Below, in pieces: positions 41,441-51,498 of a DNA stretch of 64,000 nt. Position numbers and translations under genes: made by a program. The notes under the pieces are model-generated. The model saw only the letters and a program-made list of their open reading frames with translations. It was not told the origin of the DNA and did not search any database. The DNA is from Candidatus Accumulibacter regalis (GTDB lineage: Bacteria; Pseudomonadota; Gammaproteobacteria; Burkholderiales; Rhodocyclaceae), in the NCBI GenBank assembly GCA_000585075.1, contig JEMY01000003.1, forward strand, positions 1-64,000. Reading direction: 5' to 3'. Within the stretch, counting starts at the first letter, position 1, and every line of letters starts with the position of its first letter.

Positions 41441-41446
41441 ATTATA
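41441..41446 (-). promoter_or_regulatory. Candidate -10 element of the prfB operon
   Basis: TATAAT on the minus strand, 33 bases before the prfB start codon. There is no good -35 match at the usual distance, so this is tentative. Confidence 0.4.
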
Positions 41447-41669
41447 TACGCGCCTCGGCAGCGGCCGGCCGGCTGCTTCGGCGAGCGCAGGCTGGGCAGC
41501 GGCAATTTGGTTTGCTGATCGGTGTCGGACGGATAGAATCCGTGCGCACCAGAAGCATTGGCTGCGCGTCACTACTGTCCGGTTCACTGCCCGGCCCGGA
41601 GAGGGTCGCAGTAGAGCGGTCTGAGCACCCGGTAATCCCCAGAACCAAGAAGACGAGGATGGTCATTTC

Positions 41670-43322
41670 ATGAACAAGCTCAGCACAAAAGCCAAGTTTC
41701 TCCTGCTCGCCGCGGTCACCGCCGTACTGCTCGCGGCGCTCGGTGGAACCGGGATCTACAGCATGCGCCACATGGCTGGAGAAATTCGGGACGATATCGA
41801 GGCGGCGAAGGTCGAGCGGACCTTGCTGATCGCCATCGAAAGCGCGCACTCGCACTTCAAGACGCAGGTCCAGGAGTGGAAGAACATCCTCATCCGCGGC
41901 GGCGACCCGGCGAGCTTCGACAAATACCTGGCCCAGTTCACGGCCGAGGAAAAGGAGGTGCAGACCTTGTTGACCGCCGCTGCGGCGGCGATGAAGGAAC
42001 GCGCCATCGCCACCGCCGACGTCGACAAGCTGCTCGCCGACCATCGGGAAATGGGCGGCAGGTATCGAGAGGCGCTGAAGCTCTACTTCCAGGACGACAA
42101 GGCCGCGGCGCAGGCGGTCGACCGCATGGTCAAAGGGATGGACCGGGCCACCGGCGACGGCATGGAAAAGGCGGTTGCGCATGTCGAGCAATTGTCGGCC
42201 GAGCGCATGGCTGCGCAGAGTGCCAGCGCCCAGGCCAGCTACGAGAAAGCACGCGACGCTTTCGCCGTGCTCGTTCTCTTCGGTCTGCTGCTGGCCGGAA
42301 CGCTGTCCTTCGTCATCCAGCGCGACATCATGCGCCTGCTTGGTGGCGAGCCTGCGTACGCGGCCCAGGTCACCTGCCGAATTGCGGCGGGCGACCTGAC
42401 CGACACGGTGCGCACCGGCGCCGGCGACGAAGACAGCCTGCTGGCTGCGGTCAAGCAGATGCAGAGTTCGCTGAATGCCGTGATCCGCCAGATTCGCGAC
42501 GCCGCGACACGCCTTGCCGATGATGCCGCCCGCATGAGCACTGCGTCCGAGAACGTCTCGCAGGGGTCGAACCAGCAGAACGAAGCGGCGGCTTCTATGG
42601 CCGCGGCGGTAGAGGAGCTGACCGCCAGCATCCGGCAGGTGTCGTCGAGTGCTGACGACGCTCGCCGCATGGCGGCCGAGGCCGGCACGCTGTCGCGCGA
42701 CGGCGCGCTGGTGGTGAAAGGGGCGATCGTGGAGATCAACAAGATTGCCCACACCTTCAAGCATTCCAGCCAGCTGATCGCCGGGGTCGGCGAGCAGTCG
42801 GAGGAAATCTCGGTGATCGTCAAGGTGATCAAGGAGATCGCCGATCAGACCAATCTGCTGGCCCTGAATGCAGCCATCGAGGCGGCACGCGCCGGCGAGC
42901 AGGGGCGTGGTTTTGCGGTCGTCGCCGATGAGGTCCGCAAGCTGGCCGAGCGTACGACGGCGGCCACGCTGAAGGTCGCGGGGATGATCGAGGCCATCCA
43001 GAATGGTGCGCGGGGGGCCATCCAGGGAATGGGCGAAGGCGGCGTCCAGCTCGACGAAGGCGTGCGCATGGCGGCCCGGGCGGGCGAGTCAATGACCCAC
43101 ATCGAAGCCGGTAGCCAGAGCGTTCTCGGTGCGGTGTCGGAGATCTCGTCGGCCTTGCAGGAGCAAAGCGCCACCAGCAACCTGCTCGCCGACAACGTCG
43201 AGAGAATTGCGCAGATGAGCCAGGAGAACACTGCCGCCGTCAATGGGGTGAATCAGGCGGCCAAGCATCTCGAGTCCCTGTCGGTGACGCTGAACGCCCT
43301 GGTCGGGCGCTTCAAGGTCTAA
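41670..43322 (+). CDS. Methyl-accepting chemotaxis protein
   Basis: A 550-residue chemoreceptor. TM1 is at about 9-30 and TM2 at 197-217, enclosing a ~165-residue periplasmic helical (four-helix-bundle type) sensor containing 'HSHFKTQVQEWKNILIRGGDP'. A HAMP-like region follows, and the signalling hairpin tip is at about 385-430 ('[47 protein letters not shown]'). It signals through CheA/CheW; no che genes are in the window, and the ligand is unknown. The stop codon is overlapped by a 16-base palindrome. Confidence 0.93.
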   Translation: MNKLSTKAKFLLLAAVTAVLLAALGGTGIYSMRHMAGEIRDDIEAAKVERTLLIAIESAHSHFKTQVQEWKNILIRGGDPASFDKYLAQFTAEEKEVQTLLTAAAAAMKERAIATADVDKLLADHREMGGRYREALKLYFQDDKAAAQAVDRMVKGMDRATGDGMEKAVAHVEQLSAERMAAQSASAQASYEKARDAFAVLVLFGLLLAGTLSFVIQRDIMRLLGGEPAYAAQVTCRIAAGDLTDTVRTGAGDEDSLLAAVKQMQSSLNAVIRQIRDAATRLADDAARMSTASENVSQGSNQQNEAAASMAAAVEELTASIRQVSSSADDARRMAAEAGTLSRDGALVVKGAIVEINKIAHTFKHSSQLIAGVGEQSEEISVIVKVIKEIADQTNLLALNAAIEAARAGEQGRGFAVVADEVRKLAERTTAATLKVAGMIEAIQNGARGAIQGMGEGGVQLDEGVRMAARAGESMTHIEAGSQSVLGAVSEISSALQEQSATSNLLADNVERIAQMSQENTAAVNGVNQAAKHLESLSVTLNALVGRFKV

Positions 43323-43336
43323 TGCGGCGCCGCATT
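43321..43336 (+). terminator. Palindromic hairpin overlapping the chemoreceptor stop codon
   Basis: AATGCGGC-GCCGCATT, a perfect 16-base palindrome beginning with the last two bases of the TAA stop, followed by cttgttg. It can fold as a 6-bp stem with a 4-base loop. The weak T-run makes termination uncertain. Confidence 0.4.
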
Positions 43337-43376
43337 CTTGTTGCCATGACTGCATCTTGATTGTGGACTCCCGTTC

Positions 43377-44099
43377 ATGAGCCTCCTGACACGCTTCCAG
43401 CTCTATCGCCATGCGGCCCGGCTTCGTCGGGCTGGCCTGAAGCTGGCAACGCTCGCCCAGGTGCGCCATCGTTGTTGTCTGTGCATCGAACTGCCGGCAT
43501 CGCTCGGCAGTGCGCGCATCACTGCCATCAATGGTCCTGAGCAGCCGCTGCGGATTGGCGCCCACAGCTATGTTCGCAGTGGCTCGCTCAACATGGTCGG
43601 GCGTATCGGTCGCTTCTGCTCGATCGGTCAGAACGTTGCGCTCGGTGAGGACCCCCGCGCGCACCCCACCGATTGGGCTTCTACCAGCCCGGCCTTGATA
43701 CAGGGCTACGTCAGCCCGTTTCAGGAGCCCGAACACTACGCCAACATCGGACACGATGTCTGGGTCGGTCATGGAGCGGTGGTCATGGCCGGGGTGACGG
43801 TGGCGACCGGCGCCATCATCGGCGGCAATGCGATGGTGACCCGGGACGTTCCCCCCTACCACATTGCAGCGGGCAATCCGGCACGGGTGGTGGGCATGCG
43901 CTTTCCCGAGGAAGCGGCGGCGGACCTGCTGGCCAGCCATTGGTGGGAGCTGCCGTACGTGGCGCTATGTACTTTGCAGCGCCGTGACCCGATCGCCTTT
44001 GCCGCAGCGGCCCGGTCGCTGCTGGCGGCCGCGTCGCCAGCGGAATACCCGACGGCGACGCTGTATCAAAGGCGGGTGGTCTCGATCAGCGGCGTTTGA
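43377..44099 (+). CDS. CatB-type hexapeptide-repeat O-acetyltransferase
   Basis: A 240-residue left-handed beta-helix acyltransferase. Hexapeptide repeats are evident ('IGAHSYVRSGSLNMVGRIGRFCSIGQNVALGED' and 'GHDVWVGHGAVVMAGVTVATGAIIGGNAMVTRDVPPYHIAAGNPARVVGMRFPEE'), the second being the CatB/xenobiotic acetyltransferase signature. 'HPTDWASTSP' is the loop with the catalytic His. Candidate substrates are sugars of surface polysaccharides or, in the XAT group, chloramphenicol-like compounds; the former is likelier in a chromosomal context without resistance genes. The ATG is 54 bases after the chemoreceptor stop and weakly supported by a ribosome site. Confidence 0.85.
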   Translation: MSLLTRFQLYRHAARLRRAGLKLATLAQVRHRCCLCIELPASLGSARITAINGPEQPLRIGAHSYVRSGSLNMVGRIGRFCSIGQNVALGEDPRAHPTDWASTSPALIQGYVSPFQEPEHYANIGHDVWVGHGAVVMAGVTVATGAIIGGNAMVTRDVPPYHIAAGNPARVVGMRFPEEAAADLLASHWWELPYVALCTLQRRDPIAFAAAARSLLAAASPAEYPTATLYQRRVVSISGV

Positions 44100-44386
44100 G
44101 GCGGCCGCGACCCGTTCTGCCTTCGCCTTGCGCGGGAGATCGCAGCGACACTGTCCGTGGGCGATCTGCGCGCGGGCTGGGCGTGCTCAGGCCAAAACCC
44201 CTGTTTACGGATAGGTTTTCGTCCGCTGGCTGCTGATATTATGGTCATTTGTTGCTATTGTGACGGCGAGTAGGCGTCGAGGAGGCTCTCTACAACTGGC
44301 GGGTCCGGGCGCTTGACCACGCAGCATGAATGCAGCGCCGTGTCTGCAGTGTGCGCAAACGAATAATCTGATTTTGGGAGGAAACC

Positions 44387-44776
44387 ATGTTGGTCTGGCT
44401 GATTATTCTTTCTGGTTTGCTTGGCGTTGTGGCGTGGTTCTTCTGGCGCGCGCGCGCGCAACCCGCCCCCATGCGGGACAAGCCTCAGGCTGATTCCCAG
44501 CAGCCGTTCCATGCCGTCTCGATAAGGCGCGGCAAGAAGGCCTGTGCCGCGGTACGGCAGATTGGCGGGCAACGATTCCTGGCCAGCGACGCGCCTCGCT
44601 TGCCTTTGCGGGGCTGTGACGTGGACCCGTGCCAATGCCGGTACGCCCACTTCGATGACCGCCGGGAAGATGAGCGCCGGCAGATACACGCCTTGCAACG
44701 CGGCTTCATCGATGCTGTGGGCAACCGCGAGCGCCGCGTCGAGAGGGAGCGCAGAAGATCCGTGGAGTTTGCGTAA
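44387..44776 (+). CDS. Small membrane-anchored Cys-rich protein of unknown function
   Basis: A 129-residue protein preceded by a strong gggaggaaacc ribosome site. It has one N-terminal transmembrane helix (MLVWLIILSGLLGVVAWFFW) and a soluble domain with 'AVSIRRGKKACAAVRQIGGQRFLASDAPRLPLRGCDVDPCQCRYAHFDDRREDERRQ', where C-x4-C-x-C and the preceding Cys form a four-Cys pattern that could bind a metal or form disulfides. I recognise this as a short conserved family in betaproteobacteria, but not its function. It is followed by mgtE after 238 bases without a gene. Confidence 0.7.
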   Translation: MLVWLIILSGLLGVVAWFFWRARAQPAPMRDKPQADSQQPFHAVSIRRGKKACAAVRQIGGQRFLASDAPRLPLRGCDVDPCQCRYAHFDDRREDERRQIHALQRGFIDAVGNRERRVERERRRSVEFA

Positions 44777-45014
44777 GCGCTGCCCGCTTCTGTCTGACCG
44801 GTCGGGTCGACGCGGCCGGCGCGGGCAGTGTGGCGCGGCACAGGGCTGCGCCGCGACCCGTACCTGCAGCCGGCAGCCCAAAGTCGCGTGCCCGGAGCAG
44901 AAAGCGACCGGAAAAGACGTCTGCTTCGAGCCAAGAAGATGGACCGCCCCCTCGCCTGTGGCTACACTGGCGCGCTGCAGTTTCTCGAATGCCACGTCGA
45001 CGGGGGAAATGGTT

Positions 45015-46403
45015 ATGCAAATCAACATCGAGAGCAGACCCGCGGCTTCTGCTGCCTACGATACGAAGAAGAAGCGGCTGGTCGAGACGATCGATCGATT
45101 GTACGTTCGCGATGCGCGCGCGTCGTTGCAGAAAATGCTCTCCAAGGTCCATCCCGTGGATTTGGCGTCGGTTCTCGACGATCTACCCCCGGCGCATGTA
45201 GTTGGCGTGTTCGGCGCCATTGCCGATGCCGACGAGGCAGCCGACGTCTTCAGCCAGTTGCCGCCGGACTTGCGTCGGCAGGTGTTGAGCGAGACAAAGG
45301 TCGAGAAGCTGGCCGGCGTTCTCGAGCATGTGCCACCGGACGACCTCGCAGACCTGATCGGCGACCTGCCGGAAGACCAGCGCGAGCAACTGATGGCCCT
45401 GCTCGGGCGCGAAAGCAAGGACGAGGTCGAGAGCCTGCTGCAATACGACCCGGACACGGCCGGCGGCATCATGACCACCGACATCTTCTCGCTGTCGCAT
45501 GAGCTGACGGTGGAAGAGGCGATCGAGAACATCCGCAGCCACGACGACGTCGAGATGGTCTTCTATCTCTACCTGACCGACGAATCGGGACACCTGTCCG
45601 GCGTCGTCTCGCTGCGCCAACTCCTGCTGACTGCCGTCGATACGCCACTGCACAGGATCATGAATCGCCGCGTCATGAAAGTGAGCACCGACGACGATCA
45701 GACGGCCGCCGCCATGTTGGTCGACAAATACCGTCTTCTCGCCGTCCCGGTGGTCGACGAAGAGAACATCCTGGTCGGCATGATCACGGTCGATGACGTC
45801 ATCGATGTCATTGAAGAAGAGACGACCCGCGACATCCTGAAAATGGCCGGGACGAACGAATCGGAGACGCTCACGCATTCGGCGTTCAAGATTGCCAGGA
45901 TACGCCTGCCCTGGCTTCTGGCCGCGTTCGTTGGTGGTCTCGCGGCGACGGCCGTGATCGGGCAATTCGAGGTGATTCTCGCCGAGGTGCTGGTGCTCGG
46001 CGCCTTCCTGCCGGTGGTCATGGGAATGGCCGGAAACGTCGGTGTCCAGTCGGCAACCGTCGCCGTGCGCGGCCTGGCGACCGGTGCGATCGACGTTCGC
46101 GACACGGTGCCGCTGGTGCTCAAGGAACTGCGCGTGGGTCTCCTGCTGGGCGCTTTCTACGGGGTGATCCTGGCCGTCTACGGTTACCTGATACACGAAA
46201 GTCTCGCGCTGGGCGAGGTCGTCGGGCTGACGATTCTGGTCAACATGACCGGCGCGGCCCTGCTCGCAGTGCTCCTGCCCATGATCTTCCAGCGCTTGAA
46301 GGTCGATCCAGCCGTCGCCACCGGGCCATTCGTGACCACCGCCATCGACATCTTCGGGGTCCTCAACTACTTCGTGATCGCCAGCTGGATCTACGACCTC
46401 TGA
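45015..46403 (+). CDS. mgtE: Magnesium transporter MgtE
   Basis: A 462-residue Mg2+ channel. The N-terminal MgtE-N domain (about 20-125: 'LSKVHPVDLASVLDDLPPAH', 'LPPDLRRQVLSE', 'LPEDQREQLMALLG') is followed by the CBS pair (about 135-265: 'TVEEAIENIR...HLSGVVSLRQLLL', 'KYRLLAVPVVDEENILVGMITVDDVID') and five membrane helices (about 295-462). The Mg2+-selectivity motif 'GNVGVQSATVAVRGLATGAID' lies in the second helix segment. The ATG at 45015, 7 bases after a ggggga, is preferred to the ATG at 45009. It is monocistronic. Confidence 0.95.
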   Translation: MQINIESRPAASAAYDTKKKRLVETIDRLYVRDARASLQKMLSKVHPVDLASVLDDLPPAHVVGVFGAIADADEAADVFSQLPPDLRRQVLSETKVEKLAGVLEHVPPDDLADLIGDLPEDQREQLMALLGRESKDEVESLLQYDPDTAGGIMTTDIFSLSHELTVEEAIENIRSHDDVEMVFYLYLTDESGHLSGVVSLRQLLLTAVDTPLHRIMNRRVMKVSTDDDQTAAAMLVDKYRLLAVPVVDEENILVGMITVDDVIDVIEEETTRDILKMAGTNESETLTHSAFKIARIRLPWLLAAFVGGLAATAVIGQFEVILAEVLVLGAFLPVVMGMAGNVGVQSATVAVRGLATGAIDVRDTVPLVLKELRVGLLLGAFYGVILAVYGYLIHESLALGEVVGLTILVNMTGAALLAVLLPMIFQRLKVDPAVATGPFVTTAIDIFGVLNYFVIASWIYDL

Positions 46404-46466
46404 GTGGCTGGCGCGGCGCGGTCGCCGCTGCGGTCTTGCCGTCTGGCCGCCTTCGGCACTCGCTTC

Positions 46467-48212
46467 TTACGCCGGGCGGCTCGGGTGGCTTCGGTGGTTC
46501 TCGAAATGCTCGATCATCAACTGCGGCGTCTGCACGCCGTTGAAGTCGTTGATCGCCAGCCGGTAGGCGGCGCGAATGGTGCCGCCCGGGGCCCGGGAAA
46601 AGTTGAACTGGATCGCGTCCAGCCTTTGCTCGCCTTTGCGCAGGCGCATCTTGAGGTGCTTGTCCTTGAGGATGCGCTGGCTTTCGACGACGAACTCGTC
46701 GGCGAACAGCGGCGCCGGAAAACCCTGGCCCCAGACTTCGGCTTCAAGCAGGCGCGCGGTGGCGATCGAGTAATAGCCTGATTCGAGGCCGCCGTCGGTT
46801 TCCAGCGTGCGCGTGCGGTCGGCGGGTGCCAGCAATTCCTCGGCAACCTGCGCGAACAGCTCGCGGAAACGCGGCAGGTCGCATTCCCGGATCGTCACCC
46901 CGGCGGCCATCGCGTGCCCGCCGAAGCGCAGCAGCAGGCCCGGCGCGCGTTTGCCGACCAGATCGAGCGCGTCGCGCAGGTGCAGGCCGGCGACTGAACG
47001 ACCCGAGCCCTTGATTTCGCCGCCGTCACCCTCGCCGCGGGCGAAGGCGAAAACCGGCCGGTGCAGTCTTTCCTTGATGCGCGCGGCAACGATGCCGACG
47101 ACGCCCTGGTGCCAGTCGGCGTCAAACAGCGAGACGCCGACGGCCGCCAGGTCAGCGGCTAGGTCGGCGCCCGCTTTTTCGATCTGCAGCAGCGCCTGTT
47201 CCTGCATGCCGGCCTCGATCTCGCGCCGCTCGCGGTTGAGCGCGTCGAGTTGCTGGGCAATGTTCATCGCCCGCCCGGGGTCGTCGGTGATCAGACATTC
47301 GATGCCCAGCGACATGTCGGCAAGGCGGCCGGCGGCGTTCAGGCGCGGGCCGATCATGAAGCCGAGGTCGGTGCTCGACGCCTGCTCCGGGTTGCGTCCG
47401 GCGGCGCGAAAAATCGCCGCTATGCCGGGCGTCAGGCGACCCTGGCGGATGCGCTGCAGGCCCTGGCTGACCAGCACCCGGTTGTTGTGGTCGAGCTTGA
47501 CGACGTCGGCGACGGTGCCCAGGGCGACCAGATCCAGCAGCGCCGCCAGCTTGGGTTCGCTTCTGCCGCTGGCCTCGGAAAACCAGTCCCGCCGGCGTAA
47601 CTCGGCGCGCAGCGCGAGCATCACGTAGAACATCACGCCGACGCCGGCCAGCGACTTGCTCGGGAAGTCGCAGCCGGGCTGGTTGGGATTGACGATGCAT
47701 GCGGCGGCGGGCAGCTCGTCACCCGGCAGATGATGGTCGGTGATCAGCGTGGCGATGCCCAGTTCGCGGGCGCGGGCGACGCCGTCGACGCTGGCGATGC
47801 CGTTATCGACGGTGACGATCAGGTCGGGGTTGCTCTTTGCCGCCAGGTCGACGATGTCCGGCGACAGGCCGTAGCCGTAGGTGAAGCGGTTGGGGACCAG
47901 ATAGTCGACGCGCGCGCCGAAGGCGCGCAGCGCGCGGATGCCGACCGCGCAGGCGGTCGCCCCGTCACAGTCGTAGTCGGCGACGATAAGAATTTTCGCC
48001 TGCCGGCCGATGGCGTCGGCGAGGAGGCCGGCAGCGGTGCCGGAGTGGGTCAGGCGGGCTGGCGGCAGCAGCGACTGGAAGTCGTAGTCGAGCTCGCTGC
48101 GCATGACGATGCCGCGCGCTGCATAGATCCGCGCCAGCAGTGGGTGCAGGCCCTGTTGTTCGAGTTGCCACTGGACGCGCTGCGAGACGCGACGGCTGAC
48201 GATTTGCGTCAT
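46467..48212 (-). CDS. recJ: Single-stranded-DNA-specific exonuclease RecJ
   Basis: A 581-residue DHH-family nuclease. Motifs in order: 'ILIVADYDCDGATACAVGIRALRAFG' (DxDxDG, metal binding), 'LIVTVDNGI', 'ITDHHLPG' (DHH) and 'CIVNPNQPG'; then the helical gate and DHHA1 domain with 'GVVGIVAARIKERLHRPVFAF', 'GSGRSVAGLHLRDALD' and 'RFGGHAMAAGVTI'. It degrades single strands 5'-3' in RecFOR recombination and mismatch repair. The start overlaps the rpfE-like stop by 4 bases, so the pair is translationally coupled, as in Xanthomonas. Confidence 0.95.
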   Translation of the reverse strand: MTQIVSRRVSQRVQWQLEQQGLHPLLARIYAARGIVMRSELDYDFQSLLPPARLTHSGTAAGLLADAIGRQAKILIVADYDCDGATACAVGIRALRAFGARVDYLVPNRFTYGYGLSPDIVDLAAKSNPDLIVTVDNGIASVDGVARARELGIATLITDHHLPGDELPAAACIVNPNQPGCDFPSKSLAGVGVMFYVMLALRAELRRRDWFSEASGRSEPKLAALLDLVALGTVADVVKLDHNNRVLVSQGLQRIRQGRLTPGIAAIFRAAGRNPEQASSTDLGFMIGPRLNAAGRLADMSLGIECLITDDPGRAMNIAQQLDALNRERREIEAGMQEQALLQIEKAGADLAADLAAVGVSLFDADWHQGVVGIVAARIKERLHRPVFAFARGEGDGGEIKGSGRSVAGLHLRDALDLVGKRAPGLLLRFGGHAMAAGVTIRECDLPRFRELFAQVAEELLAPADRTRTLETDGGLESGYYSIATARLLEAEVWGQGFPAPLFADEFVVESQRILKDKHLKMRLRKGEQRLDAIQFNFSRAPGGTIRAAYRLAINDFNGVQTPQLMIEHFENHRSHPSRPA

Positions 48213-49285
48213 CCGTCACCCTCCCGCGCCAGCGCCTGCGCGGTCGCCGCCAGCGGTCGTGGGCGACGCCACAGTTGCCACTGCTCGCCGCGGCCGCTCT
48301 CCCAGGCCAGCGTTGCGTAGGCCGTCGAGGCTTCCAGACGCAGGCGCTTGATCCTGCCGCCGGCGAGCGCCTTCTGCAGCGGCGCGAACCAGCGCGCGTC
48401 GAGTCTGGCCAGTTGCTTGCGGTAGGCGTCGGCATCCTCGTATTGCACAGGGCGCTGCAGCGCGTCAATAACGAGCAGTTGCCGGCTGCCGGCGGGCGCC
48501 TGCGCGAGCAGGGCGCCAAGGTCGTCGGGCAGCGCCCGCGTCGGGACGCCGAAAGCGTTTCCGAGGCCGCAGGTCAGCACGTCCTCGCCCCAGACGCCGG
48601 CAAAATCGCCGGTGCCGGCGCCGGTACCGGCTGCGGGACGCACGCCGGCGCCCCACAACCACAGGCTGTTGATCGTCGCGCGGCCAGCCGCCTCGCGCCG
48701 TTCGTTGGCCGGCTGCCCGTAGAGAACCATTTGCACCTCGTTGAGCAGTTGCCGCAGGTGGCGCGCCTGTGGCGTGGCGGGCAACTGCCGGGCGAGCCGG
48801 CGACCGGCGACGACCGACAGCGGCGGGACGTCGAAGTGGCCGAGATCGGTTTCGCCGGCGAGTTGCAGGTACCAGCGATCGGCGCTGGCGACATGGAAGG
48901 TGCCGATGTCGGCAAACTGACGATTGAGTTCGGCGGTGATTTCGTGCGCCTCGTCGCTGCTGATGTCGAGACTGCCGGCGTCGGCAAGAATGAGTTTTTC
49001 CTGGTGCAGGCGCAGATGTACGGGGTCGGCGCAGAGCCAGCAGGGGTCGCCTGCGCTGGGGGTTGGCGCCTGCTTCTCGCCGAGGACGCGAAAAGCGGCC
49101 CAGGGGACGTTTCCGGCGAGGCCAAAGGCGTCGCCAAGCGTTGCCTCGAAGGACTGCGGCGCTCGCCGCTGCAGCCGGCTGCGCGCGATCAGGGTGTTCA
49201 GTCCGGGGCAGGCGAGGGCGTCGAAGGTCTCGCGGTCGTCGGGTTCGGGCCAGACGAGTTCGGGGACGACAAGGGTGAGCTGCAT
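48209..49285 (-). CDS. RpfE-like conserved protein
   Basis: A 358-residue protein upstream of, and overlapping by 4 bases, recJ. Its start 'MQLTLVVPELVWPEPDDRETFDALACPGLNTLIARSRLQRR' and the later blocks 'LCADPVHLRLHQEKLILADAGSLDISSDEAHEITAELNRQFADIGTFHVASADRWYLQL', 'MVLYGQPANERREAAGRATINSLWLWGAG' and 'WGEDVLTCGLGNAFGVPTRALPDDLGALL' resemble the RpfE/cofactor-independent phosphoglycerate-mutase-like proteins next to recJ in Xanthomonas and betaproteobacteria. The biochemical function is not known; a domain distantly similar to alkaline-phosphatase-fold enzymes has been noted for the family. The conserved pairing with recJ is the main support. Confidence 0.78.
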   Translation of the reverse strand: MQLTLVVPELVWPEPDDRETFDALACPGLNTLIARSRLQRRAPQSFEATLGDAFGLAGNVPWAAFRVLGEKQAPTPSAGDPCWLCADPVHLRLHQEKLILADAGSLDISSDEAHEITAELNRQFADIGTFHVASADRWYLQLAGETDLGHFDVPPLSVVAGRRLARQLPATPQARHLRQLLNEVQMVLYGQPANERREAAGRATINSLWLWGAGVRPAAGTGAGTGDFAGVWGEDVLTCGLGNAFGVPTRALPDDLGALLAQAPAGSRQLLVIDALQRPVQYEDADAYRKQLARLDARWFAPLQKALAGGRIKRLRLEASTAYATLAWESGRGEQWQLWRRPRPLAATAQALAREGDG

Positions 49286-49493
49286 GAGGGTGGGCCGGAG
49301 GAGACGAAAGGTGGACGACGGGGCGACGTGGCGTTGAACGAGGCAACGGTTGCGCCGGGCGGATGGTCTGCAGGCGGCCGGGTATCGCCCCGATGCGGGC
49401 TGAATGGCGAGCCGCTGGCGGAAAAAGTGTAGCATAGCGGCTTTGCCGTTTCGGCGCTTCGAACCGCCACCCTGAGATGAGTTCCCGCCGCTG

Positions 49494-50741
49494 ATGGCCC
49501 TTCCCTACGAGCTGCTGATCGGCCTGCGCTACACGCGCGCCAAGAAGCACAACCACTTCATTTCCTTCATCTCGCTGATTTCCATGCTCGGTATCGCGCT
49601 CGGCGTTGCCGCGCTGATCGTCGTGCTATCGGTGATGAATGGTTTCCAGACCGAGCTTCGCTCGCGCATTCTGGCCGTCGTCTCGCACGTTCAGATCACC
49701 GGCAGCAGCGGCGAAATGGTCGGCTGGCAGTTTGTTGCCGAGCAGGCGGCCGGACATCCGCAGGTCCTCGCTGCCGCGCCGTTCGTGCAGGCGCAGGCCA
49801 TGCTCTCGTACGGGCAGGCGGTGCGCGGCGCGATGGTGCGCGGCATTCTTCCCGACCAGGAAGACCGGGTCGCCGATTTCCGCCCGCACATGAAGAGTGG
49901 CAAGCTCGACGACCTGCAGCCGGACAGCTTCAACATCATTCTCGGCAGCGAGCTGGCGCGCGCGCTCGACGTCCTCGTCGGCGACCGGGTGACGCTGATC
50001 GCTCCGCAGGGCGTGGTGACGCCCGCCGGGGTGATCCCGCGCCTGAAGACGTTCAACGTCGTCGGCCTGTTCGAAGTCGGCATGTACGAGTACGACAGCG
50101 GCCTGGCGTTGATTCACCTCGCCGACGCGCAGCGCCTGTACCGCATGGACGACCGTGTTTCCGGCGTGCGCCTGAAACTCGACGATCTGTTCAAGGCGCC
50201 GCAGGTGGCGCGCACTCTGGCCGCTTCCCTGCCGATCAACGCCTTCATCAGCGACTGGACGCGCAGCCACGCCAATTTCTTTCGCGCCGTACAAATCGAA
50301 AAGAACATGATGTTCATCATCCTCTCGCTGATCGTCGCCGTCGCTGCGTTCAACATCGTGTCCACGCTGGTCATGGCGGTGACCGACAAACAGGCGGACA
50401 TTGCCATCCTGCGCACGCTCGGCGCCAGCCCGATGAGCATCATGATGGTGTTCATCGTGCAGGGCGCGCTGATCGGTTTCATCGGCCTCGGCCTGGGCGT
50501 CGCTGGCGGGGTGGCGCTGGCGCTCAACGTCGATGTCGTGGTGCCCTTCATCGAGCGCATGCTCGGCACGCAGTTCCTCGCCAAGGAGGTCTATTACATC
50601 TCGAACCTGCCTTCCGAACTGCAGTGGAGCGACGTGACGACGATCGTCAGCGTGGCTTTCGTGCTCGCGCTGGTGGCGACGATCTATCCCAGCTGGCGGG
50701 CGAGCCGGGTCAATCCGGCGGAAGCGCTGCGCTATGAGTGA
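49494..50741 (+). CDS. lolC: Lipoprotein-releasing ABC transporter permease LolC/E
   Basis: A 415-residue permease of the MacB/FtsX-like class with one N-terminal helix (about 22-48, '[30 protein letters not shown]') and three C-terminal helices, enclosing a ~220-residue periplasmic domain. '[45 protein letters not shown]' and '[18 protein letters not shown]' are LolC/LolE motifs. It releases outer-membrane lipoproteins from the inner membrane to LolA. Only one permease gene is present; many betaproteobacteria use LolC alone with LolD or a fused LolF. It overlaps lolD by 8 bases. Confidence 0.92.
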   Translation: MALPYELLIGLRYTRAKKHNHFISFISLISMLGIALGVAALIVVLSVMNGFQTELRSRILAVVSHVQITGSSGEMVGWQFVAEQAAGHPQVLAAAPFVQAQAMLSYGQAVRGAMVRGILPDQEDRVADFRPHMKSGKLDDLQPDSFNIILGSELARALDVLVGDRVTLIAPQGVVTPAGVIPRLKTFNVVGLFEVGMYEYDSGLALIHLADAQRLYRMDDRVSGVRLKLDDLFKAPQVARTLAASLPINAFISDWTRSHANFFRAVQIEKNMMFIILSLIVAVAAFNIVSTLVMAVTDKQADIAILRTLGASPMSIMMVFIVQGALIGFIGLGLGVAGGVALALNVDVVVPFIERMLGTQFLAKEVYYISNLPSELQWSDVTTIVSVAFVLALVATIYPSWRASRVNPAEALRYE

Positions 50742-51420
50742 GCCGGTTCTGGCCTGTCAGGGGCTGAGCAAGATCTATCGCCAGGGCGACAGCGAAGTCG
50801 AGGTCCTGCTCGGCGTCGATCTCGAAATCGAGGTCGGCGAACGTGTGGCCATCGTTGGCGCTTCGGGGTCCGGCAAGAGCACGCTGCTGCATCTGCTCGG
50901 CGGCCTGGACGCGCCGAGTGGCGGCAACGTACAGTTGATGGGCAAGGACTTGAAGAGCATCAGCGACGCACAGCGCGGGACGCTGCGCAATCGCCACCTG
51001 GGTTTCGTCTATCAGTTCCATCACCTGCTCGCCGAGTTCACCGCGCTCGAGAACGTCGCCATGCCGCTGATCATCCGGCGCATGCCAAAGGCCGACGCCG
51101 AAGCGCGGGCGGCGACCGTGCTCGCCGAGGTCGGTCTCGGCCACCGCTTGCAGCACACCCCGTCGGAATTGTCGGGGGGCGAGCGTCAGCGGGCGGCGAT
51201 TGCCCGCGCGCTGGTCACCGAGCCGGCGTGCGTCCTTGCCGACGAGCCGACCGGCAACCTCGATCGGCAAACCGCCGCCGGCGTCTTCGAGCTGATGCTG
51301 GCGCTCAACCGCTCGCGGCGGACCAGCTTCGTCGTCGTCACCCACGACCCCGCACTTGCCGGCCGTGCCGAGCGCATCCTGACCCTGCGCGACGGTCGCC
51401 TGCAGCCGTCCGCCGACTGA
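50734..51420 (+). CDS. lolD: Lipoprotein-releasing ABC transporter ATPase LolD
   Basis: A 228-residue ABC ATPase. Walker A '[21 protein letters not shown]', the LolD-type '[30 protein letters not shown]', signature '[19 protein letters not shown]', Walker B '[11 protein letters not shown]' and the switch 'FVVVTHDP' are all intact. It powers LolC-dependent extraction of lipoproteins. The start codon lies inside the end of lolC, ensuring coupled synthesis. No lolE or lolA is seen nearby. Confidence 0.94.
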   Translation: MSEPVLACQGLSKIYRQGDSEVEVLLGVDLEIEVGERVAIVGASGSGKSTLLHLLGGLDAPSGGNVQLMGKDLKSISDAQRGTLRNRHLGFVYQFHHLLAEFTALENVAMPLIIRRMPKADAEARAATVLAEVGLGHRLQHTPSELSGGERQRAAIARALVTEPACVLADEPTGNLDRQTAAGVFELMLALNRSRRTSFVVVTHDPALAGRAERILTLRDGRLQPSAD

Positions 51421-51498
51421 GATCCTGACCAGCGCGCCTAAAGTTTCGGCGCGCGCTGCCGTTAAGCTTCCTGCGGCACTCATTGGAGACGGATCACC

